Of a stretch of DNA of 64,000 nt, positions 1 through 8,976 are shown piece by piece (within the stretch, counting starts at the first letter, position 1; each line of letters starts with the position of its first letter). The notes under the pieces were generated by a model. The model saw only the letters and a program-made list of their open reading frames with translations. It was not told where the DNA came from and did no database searches. Source of the stretch: Streptomyces celluloflavus (GTDB taxonomy: Bacteria; Actinomycetota; Actinomycetes; Streptomycetales; Streptomycetaceae); contig JOEL01000003.1 of assembly GCA_000720995.1 (NCBI GenBank), forward strand, positions 186,001 to 250,000. The letters run 5' to 3'. Both the position numbers and the translations under genes were made by a program.

Positions 1-654
1 GACCTGGGACACCGGTGGTGCGTACTGACCGACCACTCCCCCCGGCTCACCATCGCCCACGGGCTGACCGCCGACCGGCTGCGGGAGCAGCTGACGCTGG
101 TGGCGGCCGTGAACGAGCAACTGGCGCCGTTCCGGCTGCTGACCGGGATCGAGTGCGACATCCTCGACGACGGCCGCCTCGACCAGGAGCCGGAACTGCT
201 GGCGGAGCTGGACATGGTGGTGGCCTCGGTGCACTCCAAACTGCGGATGGACGCCGCGGCGATGACCCGGCGGCTGGTGGCGGCGGTCGGCAACCCGCTC
301 GTCGATGTGCTCGGCCACTGCACCGGCCGACAGCTCACCGGCACGCTGCGGCCGCCGTCGCAGTTCGACGCCGGGCTCGTCTTCGCGGCCTGCGCGGCGT
401 ACGACACCGCGGTGGAGATCAACTGCCGTCCGGACCGCCTCGATCCGCCGCGTCCGCTGCTGCGGCAGGCGCTCGACGCGGGCACGCTGTTCGCCATCGA
501 CAGCGACGCCCACGCGCCGGGCCAGCTGGACTGGCAGATCTACGGGTGTGCGCGGGCCGAGGAGTGCGGCGTGCCCGCGGACCGGATCATCAACACCTGG
601 ACGGCCCGCCAGGTGACGGCATGGACCGGCACCGGCAGCACCCCCGGACGCTGA
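1..654 (+). CDS. PHP-domain metal-dependent hydrolase, C-terminal part
   Basis: The reading frame is open from the first base, so the N-terminus lies outside the window. The visible 217 residues begin inside a PHP fold with VLTDHSPRLT, followed by GIECDILDDG, VASVHSKLRM, VLGHCTGR and FAIDSDAHAPGQLDW. These His/Asp/Glu motifs are the metal ligands expected of PHP hydrolases related to the PHP part of DNA polymerase X or histidinol-phosphatase. Substrate is unknown. The C-terminus looks complete. It ends 119 bases before the short ORF and asnB, so cotranscription is possible but not shown. Confidence 0.8.
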   Translation, partial: DLGHRWCVLTDHSPRLTIAHGLTADRLREQLTLVAAVNEQLAPFRLLTGIECDILDDGRLDQEPELLAELDMVVASVHSKLRMDAAAMTRRLVAAVGNPLVDVLGHCTGRQLTGTLRPPSQFDAGLVFAACAAYDTAVEINCRPDRLDPPRPLLRQALDAGTLFAIDSDAHAPGQLDWQIYGCARAEECGVPADRIINTWTARQVTAWTGTGSTPGR

Positions 655-773
655 CGGGGCGTGGGGCGGCACGGCCGCCAGCGTCGCCACCCGCCCCATC
701 TCGCCGTCACACAGGCCCCTGGGGCACCTCTGGCCCCTGTGGTGCGAAACCCGTTATTAGGAGGAATTTACCG

Positions 774-812
774 GTGAGAAACCCCACGCACCCGATTGGC
801 CGCTACGGGTAG
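774..812 (+). CDS. 12-codon upstream ORF (VRNPTHPIGRYG) before asnB
   Basis: A perfect AGGAGG (759-764) sits 9 bases before GTG at 774. The frame encodes VRNPTHPIGRYG and stops with TAG at 810-812. The next gene, asnB, starts 67 bases further on, and a hairpin lies between. A strong ribosome site on so short a frame suggests a regulatory leader peptide or translation-coupled switch; a very short bioactive peptide is an alternative. Only one Asn codon is present, so classical asparagine attenuation by codon stalling is not obvious. No homologue is recognised. Confidence 0.5.
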   Translation: MRNPTHPIGRYG

Positions 813-825
813 TGCGGACCCCTCG

Positions 826-860
826 ACGGAGAGATGGTCGCTACACGCAACCGTCTCCGT
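826..860 (+). promoter_or_regulatory. Leader hairpin between short ORF and asnB
   Basis: ACGGAGA (826-832) pairs with TCTCCGT (854-860), and inner GGT pairs with ACC, giving a stem-loop that ends just before the asnB ribosome site (GAGG at 867-870). There is no U-tract. The position fits control of access to the asnB ribosome site, possibly by ribosomes translating the upstream ORF. This is inference from position and pairing only. Confidence 0.4.
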
Positions 861-879
861 AGGAATGAGGCTGATAGCC

Positions 880-2709
880 GTGTGCGGGATAACCGGATGG
901 ATCTCCTATCGACGTGACCTGACCGCTCACCAGGAATCCGTCGATGCCATGACCGAGACGATGTCCTGCCGTGGACCCGATGCCCGGGGCACCTGGGTGA
1001 CGCCGCGGGCCGCGCTCGGCCACCGGCGGCTCGCCGTCATCGACCTCCCCGGCGGCGCGCAGCCCATGGAGGCGGGCACCGACGACGGCGCGGTCGCGAT
1101 GGTGTACTCCGGTGAGGCGTACAACTACGTGGAGCTGCGCGAGGAGTTACGGCGCCGCGGCCACCGCTTCACGACCGACTCCGACACCGAGGTCGTCCTG
1201 CGCGGCTACCTCCAGTGGGGCGAGGAGGTGGCCGGGAAGCTCAACGGCATGTACGCCTTCGCGATCTGGGACACCCGGACCGAGAAGCTGGTCATGATCC
1301 GCGACCGGATGGGCATCAAGCCCTTCTACTTCTACGAGACGGACGACGGTCTGCTGTTCGGCTCGGAGCCCAAGGCGATCCTCGCCAACCCGCTGGCCAC
1401 CGCGGAGGTCGGCCCGGACGGTCTGCGGGAGATCTTCTCGTTCGCCAAGACTCCCGGGGCCGCGGTGTGGGAGGGGATGCGCGAGCTGCGGCCCGGACAT
1501 GTGGCCGTGCTGGACCGCAACGGCCTGCGTGAGCACGCCTACTGGCAGCTGACGGCGACCGAGCACACGGACAGCCGGCAGGAGACCGTGGCGCACGTCC
1601 GCGAGCTGCTGGAGGACATCATCGCCCGCCAGCTGGTGGCGGATGTGCCGCGCTGCTCGCTGCTCTCCGGCGGCCTCGACTCCTCCGCGATGACCGCGCT
1701 CGCCGCCAAGCAGCTGGGGGAACATGGCGAGACGGTCCGCAGTTTCGCCGTCGACTTCCCCGGCCAGGCCGAGAACTTCCGCGCCGAGGACATCAGCCCC
1801 ACGCAGGACACCCCGTTCGTGCACGCCGTCAAGGACCATGTGCACAGCGACCACAGCGACATCGTGCTGGACGGCGCGGCGCTGTCCGACCCGGCCGTGC
1901 GGCGGGCCGCCGTCGGGGCCCGCGACCTCCCGGTCGGGCTCGGCGACCGGGACAACTCCCTGTTTCTGCTGTTCAAGGCGGTCCGCGAGCAGTCCACCGT
2001 GGCGCTGTCGGGCGAGTCCGCGGACGAGGTGTTCGGCGGCTACCCGTGGTTCCACGACGCACGGCGCGAGGCGGAGACCTTCCCGTGGCTGGCCGGGCTC
2101 GCGCCGCTCGACTTCCGGGGGACGCTCTCCGCCGACCTGGCGGACCGCCTCGACCTCGGTACGTACCTCCACGACAGCTACTCCTCGGCTGTGGCGGACA
2201 CCCCGCTGAAGGACGGCGAGAGCGGGCTGGAGAAGCGGATGCGGCAGGTCTGCTATCTGCATCTGACGCGGATGGTGCAGGCCCTGCTGGACCGCAAGGA
2301 CCGGATGAGCATGGCCGTCGGCCTGGAGGTCCGGGTGCCGTTCTGCGACCACCGGCTGGTGCAGTACGTCTTCAACACCCCGTGGTCCCTCAAGACGTTC
2401 GACGGACGGGAGAAGAGCATCCTGCGGGAGGCCACCCGTGATCTGCTGCCCGAGTCGGTCGTCCAGCGCAAGAAGAGCGGCTACCCCGGCAGCTTCGACC
2501 CGAACTATGTCTCGGCCATCCAGTCGCAGGCCGCCGACCTCCTCTCAGCCGGTCACGCGGCCCTGGACCTCTGCCATCGCGAGAGGCTGCGGGAAGCCTC
2601 GGTGGCCGACGGCGCGACCATCACCACGGGCCAGCGCGCCCAGCTGGAGCGGGCGCTCGACCTGGCGGCCTGGTTCGACCTGCACAAGCCGGTGATCAAA
2701 CTGAACTGA
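880..2709 (+). CDS. asnB: Asparagine synthetase (glutamine-hydrolysing), AsnB family
   Basis: Converts aspartate, glutamine and ATP to asparagine and glutamate, or a related amide transfer in secondary metabolism. The start is GTG at 880 because the next codon gives Cys2 (V-CGITGWISY), the N-terminal nucleophile of class II glutaminases; GAGG lies 9 bases upstream. The N-terminal Ntn domain carries RGPD, GHRRLAVID and SDTEVVL; the synthetase domain carries the pyrophosphate loop LLSGGLDSS, SGESADEVFGGY and KSGYPGSF. At 609 residues it is full length. A bidirectional terminator follows it. Lasso-peptide cyclases are related, but they lack the Cys2 glutaminase centre seen here, so ordinary asparagine synthesis is more likely. 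Confidence 0.93.
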   Translation: MCGITGWISYRRDLTAHQESVDAMTETMSCRGPDARGTWVTPRAALGHRRLAVIDLPGGAQPMEAGTDDGAVAMVYSGEAYNYVELREELRRRGHRFTTDSDTEVVLRGYLQWGEEVAGKLNGMYAFAIWDTRTEKLVMIRDRMGIKPFYFYETDDGLLFGSEPKAILANPLATAEVGPDGLREIFSFAKTPGAAVWEGMRELRPGHVAVLDRNGLREHAYWQLTATEHTDSRQETVAHVRELLEDIIARQLVADVPRCSLLSGGLDSSAMTALAAKQLGEHGETVRSFAVDFPGQAENFRAEDISPTQDTPFVHAVKDHVHSDHSDIVLDGAALSDPAVRRAAVGARDLPVGLGDRDNSLFLLFKAVREQSTVALSGESADEVFGGYPWFHDARREAETFPWLAGLAPLDFRGTLSADLADRLDLGTYLHDSYSSAVADTPLKDGESGLEKRMRQVCYLHLTRMVQALLDRKDRMSMAVGLEVRVPFCDHRLVQYVFNTPWSLKTFDGREKSILREATRDLLPESVVQRKKSGYPGSFDPNYVSAIQSQAADLLSAGHAALDLCHRERLREASVADGATITTGQRAQLERALDLAAWFDLHKPVIKLN

Positions 2710-2725
2710 CACCGCCGCACGGCCC

Positions 2726-2760
2726 GCCGGGGCCGGGGGCGCACCGCCCCCGGCCCCGGC
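2726..2760. terminator. Bidirectional terminator between asnB and cynS
   Basis: Perfect 15-bp inverted repeat: GCCGGGGCCGGGGGC (2726-2740), loop GCACC, right arm 2746-2760. It lies between the converging ends of asnB and cynS and has no U-tract, as is common for Streptomyces terminators. Confidence 0.85.
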
Positions 2761-2772
2761 CTCGGCACGGAA

Positions 2773-3243
2773 TCAGAACGGTTTGATGGGCAGGTACTTA
2801 CCGTCGAGGGTGATGACGGCGCGGGAGCCGCCCTCGGGGTCGTCGACCTTCCGCACATCGAGCTTGAAGTTGACCGCGCTGATGATGCCGTCGCCGAACT
2901 GCTCGTGTATCAGGGCCTTGAGGGTGGTGCCGTAGACCTGGAGCATTTCATGGAAGCGGTAGATCGTCGGGTCCGTGGGGACGCCGCCGGGGATGCTGCC
3001 GCGCAGCGGGATCGTCTGGAGGAGCAGCGCGGCGTCGTCATCGAGACCCAGCCGCTCGGCGACGGCCCGTGAGGCGTCCGCGGGCAGCGCGTGCTGGCCG
3101 AGGACGGCGGCGGTCACGAACGCCACCGACAGGCCGGCGGCGTCGGCCAGCTCCTGCCAGCTGACGTCCTTGCGGGTCTTGGCCTCGACGGCCGCGATGG
3201 CCAGTTCCTGACGGGCCTGCGGGTCGGTCTGCGCATGCACCAT
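2773..3243 (-). CDS. cynS: Cyanate hydratase (cyanase)
   Basis: Decomposes cyanate with bicarbonate to ammonia and CO2. The 156 residues equal the E. coli enzyme length, and the catalytic triad falls at the same numbers: Arg96 and Glu99 in IYRFHEM, and Ser122 in GIISAVNF. The N-terminal half is the HTH-like fold with [11 protein letters not shown]. Start is ATG at 3243; the TTG or GTG alternatives upstream would add a low-complexity extension. The gene appears intact although its probable regulator upstream is broken. It is alone: no CynT carbonic anhydrase or transporter is adjacent. Confidence 0.95.
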   Translation of the reverse strand: MVHAQTDPQARQELAIAAVEAKTRKDVSWQELADAAGLSVAFVTAAVLGQHALPADASRAVAERLGLDDDAALLLQTIPLRGSIPGGVPTDPTIYRFHEMLQVYGTTLKALIHEQFGDGIISAVNFKLDVRKVDDPEGGSRAVITLDGKYLPIKPF

Positions 3244-3481
3244 GGGAGAGAGCCCTTTCGGTGGGTCGATCGGTGGGTGGTGGCGAGGCGGGCGAAGAGC
3301 ATCGCCGGGGTGGGGAACACATCGCGCCGGAAACGCCGGACTCCCCCGGCGAGGACGCACATGGTCACTCCTGCCGGCGGCGCGCCGGCGGGGCCGATGT
3401 GTTCCACCATGCGTGACCGGTACCTATAACACCCAAGCCGCAAACCCTACTTCTGCGATTGCTCCTGCCTATAGCCGACCC
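3244..3481. other. Upstream region of cynS
   Basis: Holds the cynS leader and presumably its promoter, reading leftwards. No clear -10/-35 pair or operator was recognised, and no coding frame here is convincing. Confidence 0.4.
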
Positions 3482-3786
3482 ATGGCCGCGGAACCGCACC
3501 ATCTCGGGTATCCGCTCACGCCGGCCGAGCACGCCGATTTCACCCCCGCCACCGAGGCCCCGCTCATGTCACAGCCGGCCCTCTCCCAGCAGATCAGGCG
3601 GCCCGAACACACCACACAGGCGCAGCCACTCGACCGCTCGGGCCATTCGGTGCTGCCGACCGACACCGGCGCGAGCCACGCCCGCCACGCCTTGCGGGAT
3701 CTGACGGCGGCGAACGCGCCCCCGGCCCGACCCCCACGCCGGCAGTCCACCTCGGGTCGCCGCAACGCTCCGCCGAATCACCCGAG

Positions 3787-3816
3787 TTGGATCTTCCGAT
3801 CGGCAGGGGCTACCCT
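3787..3816 (+). promoter_or_regulatory. Promoter of the acyl-CoA ligase gene
   Basis: TTGGAT (3787-3792), an 18-base spacer and TACCCT (3811-3816) form a plausible sigma70/HrdB-type promoter 77 bases before the ligase start. It is immediately followed by a perfect palindrome placed where the transcript should start. Confidence 0.5.
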
Positions 3817-3817
3817 G

Positions 3818-3844
3818 CTTTTGGTTGCCCGTGGCAACCAAAAG
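3818..3844. promoter_or_regulatory. Perfect 12-bp palindrome, likely operator
   Basis: CTTTTGGTTGCC, spacer CGT, GGCAACCAAAAG: a perfect inverted repeat of 12-bp arms directly downstream of the -10 box, the classic place for a repressor such as MarR or TetR. It lies 49 bases before the ligase start, so it is not a terminator. No repressor gene is adjacent on this strand. Confidence 0.65.
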
Positions 3845-3892
3845 CTCCGCCCGGGTACGTGACCGGGCATGCCCGCCCCAGGAGGAACCGCC

Positions 3893-5434
3893 ATGTCCAC
3901 AGAGGCCCAGATCTTCCCCACGTACGTCACGGAGAACCTCGACGCGCTGGAGCGCGACCCCGGGCACGACGCCTTCTTACACCAGGGACGGCGGGTCACC
4001 GCGGGCGAGTTCCGCGCTCTCGTTTACCGGATGGCCCGTGCGCTGCGCGACCAGGGCATCGACCGCGGGCAGACCGTCACCCTGCTGAGCGGCAACCTGC
4101 CGGAGACGGTCGCCGCGCGTTACGCCGCCAACCTGATCGGCTGCCGGGTCAACGAGCTCTACGGCGGACTCTCGGCCGAGTCCCAGGCCGCCATCGTCCG
4201 CGACGTCGAGACGCGCGCCCTGATCGTCGATCCCCGCTGCGCGGAACGGGCCGCCGAGATCACCGAGTTGGCGCCGGTACCGGCCGTCCTGGTGCTCGGC
4301 CCCACCCAGCTGGGCACGGACCTGCTGGAGCTCGCCGCCGGACACTCCGCGGAGCCGCTCCGCAGCCTGGCGCGAGCGGAGGACGTGTGCACCATCCGCC
4401 ACACCGGCGGCACCACCGGCCACCCCAAGGGAATCTGCAGCACCTTCGGGCAGTCGCGCGGGCTGCGCGCCATGCATCCGCCGGAGCCCGTGGAACGCCG
4501 CCAACTGGTCTGCACCACCCTCGCGCACGCGGCCGGTCTGCTGGCCGACGCCACCCTGGGCGCGGGCGGCACCGTGGTACTGCTCGACGACTTCGACCCG
4601 GCGGCCGTGCTCGCCACCGTCGAACGCGAGCGCATCACCGACCTCTTCCTGCTGCCGCCGCTCCTCTACCAGCTGCTGGACCACCCGGACCTGGCCCGTA
4701 CCGACACCTCCAGCCTGCGCACGCTGGTCTACGGCGGCTGCCAGTCCTCCCCGGCCCGGATCGCCGAGGCGGTACGGGCCTTCGGCCCGGTGCTGCTCCA
4801 GATCTACGGGCAGAACGAAGCCGGCGGCATCAGTGTGCTCACCCCCGCGGACCACGACCCGGGGCGCCCGGACCGGCTGCGCTCCGCGGGGAAGGTGCTG
4901 CCCGGGGTGGAGGTGGCGATCCGCGACGAGCGGGGCCGCGACCTGCCGGCGGGCGAGCACGGCGAGGTCTGCATACGCTCCGCCGGCATCATGAAGGGGT
5001 ACTGGAAGCAGCCCGAGCTGACCGCCGAGGTCCTGCGGGACAGCTGGGTGCACACCGGTGACCTCGGCTTCCTCGACGCCGAGGGCTATCTGACCCTCGT
5101 CGACCGGCTCAAGGACATGATCGTCGTGGTCGGCGGCCATGTGTACACCAGCGAGCTGGAGGAGCTGCTCACCTCCCATCCGCAGGTCCGGCAGAGCGCC
5201 GTCTTCGGAGTCCGCGACGCCGACCGCAGGGAACGCGTGCACGCCGCCGTGGTGCCCGAACCCGGCAGCGGAATCGACGGACAGCTGCTGTGCGGCCTGG
5301 TGCGCGCGGAGCTCGGCGCGATGTACGAACCGGCCGCCGTCACGTTCGTCGACGCGCTGCCGCTGACCGATGCGGGCAAGCCGGACAAGAAGCTGCTGCG
5401 GCGGCAGGCCGAACGGGCGCTCGGCGCCGCCTGA
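3893..5434 (+). CDS. AMP-dependent acyl-CoA synthetase/ligase
   Basis: An adenylate-forming enzyme that activates a carboxylic acid with ATP and usually transfers it to CoA. ATG 3893 follows AGGAGG with good spacing. The 513 residues carry the family motifs in order: P-loop TGGTTGHPKG, the central YGQNEAGG, TGDLGFLDAEGYLTLVDRLKD with the hinge Asp/Arg, and the C-terminal catalytic lysine region TDAGKPDKKLL. Overall it resembles medium/long-chain or aryl-acid CoA ligases, but the substrate cannot be read from the sequence. It is monocistronic between a promoter/operator and a strong terminator. Confidence 0.88.
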   Translation: MSTEAQIFPTYVTENLDALERDPGHDAFLHQGRRVTAGEFRALVYRMARALRDQGIDRGQTVTLLSGNLPETVAARYAANLIGCRVNELYGGLSAESQAAIVRDVETRALIVDPRCAERAAEITELAPVPAVLVLGPTQLGTDLLELAAGHSAEPLRSLARAEDVCTIRHTGGTTGHPKGICSTFGQSRGLRAMHPPEPVERRQLVCTTLAHAAGLLADATLGAGGTVVLLDDFDPAAVLATVERERITDLFLLPPLLYQLLDHPDLARTDTSSLRTLVYGGCQSSPARIAEAVRAFGPVLLQIYGQNEAGGISVLTPADHDPGRPDRLRSAGKVLPGVEVAIRDERGRDLPAGEHGEVCIRSAGIMKGYWKQPELTAEVLRDSWVHTGDLGFLDAEGYLTLVDRLKDMIVVVGGHVYTSELEELLTSHPQVRQSAVFGVRDADRRERVHAAVVPEPGSGIDGQLLCGLVRAELGAMYEPAAVTFVDALPLTDAGKPDKKLLRRQAERALGAA

Positions 5435-5444
5435 CACCGGTCCG

Positions 5445-5481
5445 CGGGCGGCCCCGGCGTCATGCGCGCCGGGGCCGCCCG
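5445..5481. terminator. Bidirectional terminator, ligase / lysR
   Basis: CGGGCGGCCCCGGCG (5445-5459) pairs perfectly over 15 bp with 5467-5481 around a 7-base loop, between the stop of the ligase and the end of the converging lysR gene. Confidence 0.85.
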
Positions 5482-5484
5482 TCC

Positions 5485-6393
5485 TCAGCCCCGGGGAACG
5501 GCCACCGCGCCGAGAGCCGCCAGCACCGGGCGGAACAGCGGATGGGCCTCGGCGCCGCGGCGCACCGCCGCGAAGACACGGCGGGTGGGCGCCACACCGT
5601 CGACCGGGCGCACCACCACCCCCGCGAGGTCCATACCGCGCAGCGCCGAACGCGGGACGAGCGCCACACCCGCCGCGGCCGAGGCGAGCGCGACGACGGC
5701 CCGGAAGTCGTCGGAGGAGTGCTCCAGATCGGGCGCGAAACCGGCGTACTCGCAGGCCAGCACGACCACGTCATGGCAGGGGTTGCCGGGGTACGGGCCG
5801 ATCCACGGGTCTTTCGCGAGGTCGGCCAGCGCCACCCGCGGCGCGCCGGCGAGCCGGTGGCCGACCGGGAGCACGGCGTCGAACGGCTCGGCGTACAGCG
5901 GGACCCGGGTCAGCCGCGGATCGTCCTCGCCGGGGGCGCCGCGGTACTCCACGGCCACCGCCACGTCCACCTGCCGGTCGAGGACCATCAGCAGGCTGGC
6001 GTCGCCCTCGGCGTCCCGGACGCGGACGCGGATACCGGGTGAGGAGGCGGCCAGCTCCGTGATCGCGGGCGCGACGACCAGTCCGATGCCGGTCGCGAAG
6101 GCCGCGACGGTCACCGTGCCCGCCTCGCCCGAGCCGTACGCGGCCAGCTCCGACTCGGCCCGCTCCAGCTGTGCCAGGACGGCGTTGGCGTGGCTGAGCA
6201 GGATCTCGCCCGCGGCGGTCAGCCGGGCGCCGCGGGCACCGCGTTCCACCAGGTGGTGGCCGGTCTCCTGCTCCAGGGCGGCCAACTGCTGCGAGACCGC
6301 CGAGGGCGTGAGATACAGCGCGGCGGCCGCGGCCGTGACGGTGCGGTGGTCAGCCACCGCACGCAGGATGTGCAGCCGCCGCGCTTCGATCAT
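5485..6393 (-). CDS. LysR-family transcriptional regulator
   Basis: 302 residues, normal LysR length. The N-terminal winged helix is clear (LHILRAVADHRTVTAAAAALYLTPSAVSQQLAALEQETG, read as consecutive helix and turn), followed by the linker helix and a two-lobed effector domain ending near residue 295. The start lies 10 bases after the kbl stop on the same strand, so it is very likely the third gene of a tdh-kbl-lysR transcript. That makes it a candidate regulator of threonine use, although LysR genes are more often divergent from their targets. Effector unknown. Confidence 0.88.
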   Translation of the reverse strand: MIEARRLHILRAVADHRTVTAAAAALYLTPSAVSQQLAALEQETGHHLVERGARGARLTAAGEILLSHANAVLAQLERAESELAAYGSGEAGTVTVAAFATGIGLVVAPAITELAASSPGIRVRVRDAEGDASLLMVLDRQVDVAVAVEYRGAPGEDDPRLTRVPLYAEPFDAVLPVGHRLAGAPRVALADLAKDPWIGPYPGNPCHDVVVLACEYAGFAPDLEHSSDDFRAVVALASAAAGVALVPRSALRGMDLAGVVVRPVDGVAPTRRVFAAVRRGAEAHPLFRPVLAALGAVAVPRG

Positions 6394-6403
6394 GCCCCCA
6401 GTG

Positions 6404-7591
<1,188 letters not shown>

Positions 7592-7654
7592 GAGGGGTGT
7601 CTCCAAAGCGGGGAGGGACAGGAGCGGGTGAAGAACGGCGTGGGAAAGGGCGGG

Positions 7655-8683
7655 TCAGGTGGTCCAGTCGAGGATGACCTTGCCGCCGAGGCCGCTCGCC
7701 GCGTCCTCGAAGGCGGCCTCGAAGTCCTGGTGCGGGTACCGGCCGGTGATCACCGGGGAGAGGTCGAGGCCGCCCTCCAGCAGGACGGACATCGCGTACC
7801 AGGTCTCGAACATCTCGCGGCCGTAGATGCCCTTGATCGTGATCATCGAGGTGACGATCCGGGCCCAGTCGACGGGGAACTCCTGGGCGGGCAGGCCGAG
7901 CATCGCGATCCGGCCGCCGTGCGTCATGTTGGAGATCATGTCGCGCATCGCCTCGGGCCGGCCGGACATCTCCAGGCCGATGTCGAAGCCCTCACGCAGG
8001 CCCAGCTCCCGCTGGCCGTCCGCGATCGGGCGCTCGGCGACGTTGAGGGCGAGGCTGACGCCGACCTTGCGGGCCAGCGCCAGGCGCTCCTCGCTGACGT
8101 CGGTGATCACCACATGGCGGGCGCCCGCGTGCCGGGCGACGGCCGCGGCCATGATCCCGATCGGTCCGGCGCCGGTGATCAGGACGTCCTCGCCGACCAG
8201 CGGGAACGACAGCGCGGTGTGCACGGCGTTGCCGAACGGGTCGAAGACGGCGGCGATGTCGAGATCGACGGGGACCCGGTGCACCCACACATTGCCGGCG
8301 GGCAGCGCCACGTACTCGGCGAACGCGCCGTCCCGGCCGACGCCGAGGCCGACCGTGGCGCGGCACAGGTGGCGGCGGCCGGCCAGGCAGTTGCGGCATT
8401 TGCCGCACACCAGATGGCCCTCACCGCTGACCAGGTCGCCTTCCTTGATGTCGGCCACATCACGGCCGGTTGCGACGACCTCGCCGACGAACTCGTGGCC
8501 GAGGGTCAGCGGGGTGGTGATGGCCCGCTGGGCCCAGCCGTCCCAGGAACGGATGTGCAGGTCCGTACCGCAGATCCCGGTGCGCAGGACCTTGATCAGC
8601 ACGTCTCCCGGGCCGATGGCCGGTTCCGGCACGTCCATGAGCCACAGACCGGGCTCCGCCTTCTGCTTGACCAGTGCCTTCAC
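7655..8683 (-). CDS. tdh: L-threonine 3-dehydrogenase
   Basis: Zinc- and NAD-dependent oxidation of L-threonine to 2-amino-3-ketobutyrate, supplying kbl. Motifs: catalytic zinc site GICGTDLHI and GHEFVGEV, structural zinc cluster [15 protein letters not shown], and nucleotide loop [15 protein letters not shown] at 8683 ([14 protein letters not shown]) is chosen because it gives 342 residues (E. coli 341) and has GGAG upstream. A longer frame from ATG 8740 would translate the upstream tandem repeat and is unlikely. Confidence 0.95.
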   Translation of the reverse strand: MKALVKQKAEPGLWLMDVPEPAIGPGDVLIKVLRTGICGTDLHIRSWDGWAQRAITTPLTLGHEFVGEVVATGRDVADIKEGDLVSGEGHLVCGKCRNCLAGRRHLCRATVGLGVGRDGAFAEYVALPAGNVWVHRVPVDLDIAAVFDPFGNAVHTALSFPLVGEDVLITGAGPIGIMAAAVARHAGARHVVITDVSEERLALARKVGVSLALNVAERPIADGQRELGLREGFDIGLEMSGRPEAMRDMISNMTHGGRIAMLGLPAQEFPVDWARIVTSMITIKGIYGREMFETWYAMSVLLEGGLDLSPVITGRYPHQDFEAAFEDAASGLGGKVILDWTT

Positions 8684-8707
8684 CGCGACGGCTCCCGTAC
8701 CTCGGAT

Positions 8708-8753
8708 TGCTGTGACTTCGGAATGCTGCGACTTCCGCATGCTGTGACCTGCC
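8708..8753. repeat. Three tandem 16-bp repeats upstream of tdh
   Basis: TGCTGTGACTTCGGAA (8708-8723), TGCTGCGACTTCCGCA (8724-8739) and TGCTGTGACCTGCC (8740-8753) follow each other without gaps, ending 25 bases before the tdh start codon on the opposite strand. The regular 16-base period and location suggest a regulator-binding array or a feature of the tdh leader. Confidence 0.6.
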
Positions 8754-8976
8754 GGGCAGGCGCCCGGCTTCGCGATCTACGGCAGGAAATCTTCCGTACC
8801 CCGGCCGTCCGGTCCATCGAGGATTTCTTAACCACGGCCACAGCTGCCCTTCACACCCCACGGGCACCGGGGGTGCCGGGCGGTCACGCGGATGCCCTCA
8901 CCGGCCCCCGGCACGGGTTGTGCCGGTCCTGATCCCGCTCGATGCTGTAGGTACCGAACCGGGCTGGGCTGATGCC

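Larger units (their letters stand above)
3482..3862 (+). pseudogene. Decayed LysR-type regulator fragment, probably cynR
   Basis: The frame starting at ATG 3482 reads like the first ~80 residues of a LysR regulator with many substitutions: LTPAEHADFTPATEAP, then MSQPALSQQIRRPEHTTQ, AQPLDRSGHSVLPTDTG and ARHALRDLTAANAP. These match the usual LysR helix-turn-helix pattern (SQPALSQQIRxLE, LLDRSGRxVxLTDAG) with prolines where leucines are expected. Homology ends near 3735 and the effector domain is absent. It is divergent from cynS, as cynR is in other bacteria, so it is most simply a dead cynR. Confidence 0.7.

Noticed and set aside
880-2709. Considered a lasso-peptide cyclase rather than asparagine synthetase, with the 12-codon ORF as precursor.
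   Set aside because: The N-terminal Cys2 glutaminase centre is present, no B1/B2 protease or RiPP recognition element is nearby, and 12 residues are too few for a lasso precursor with leader.
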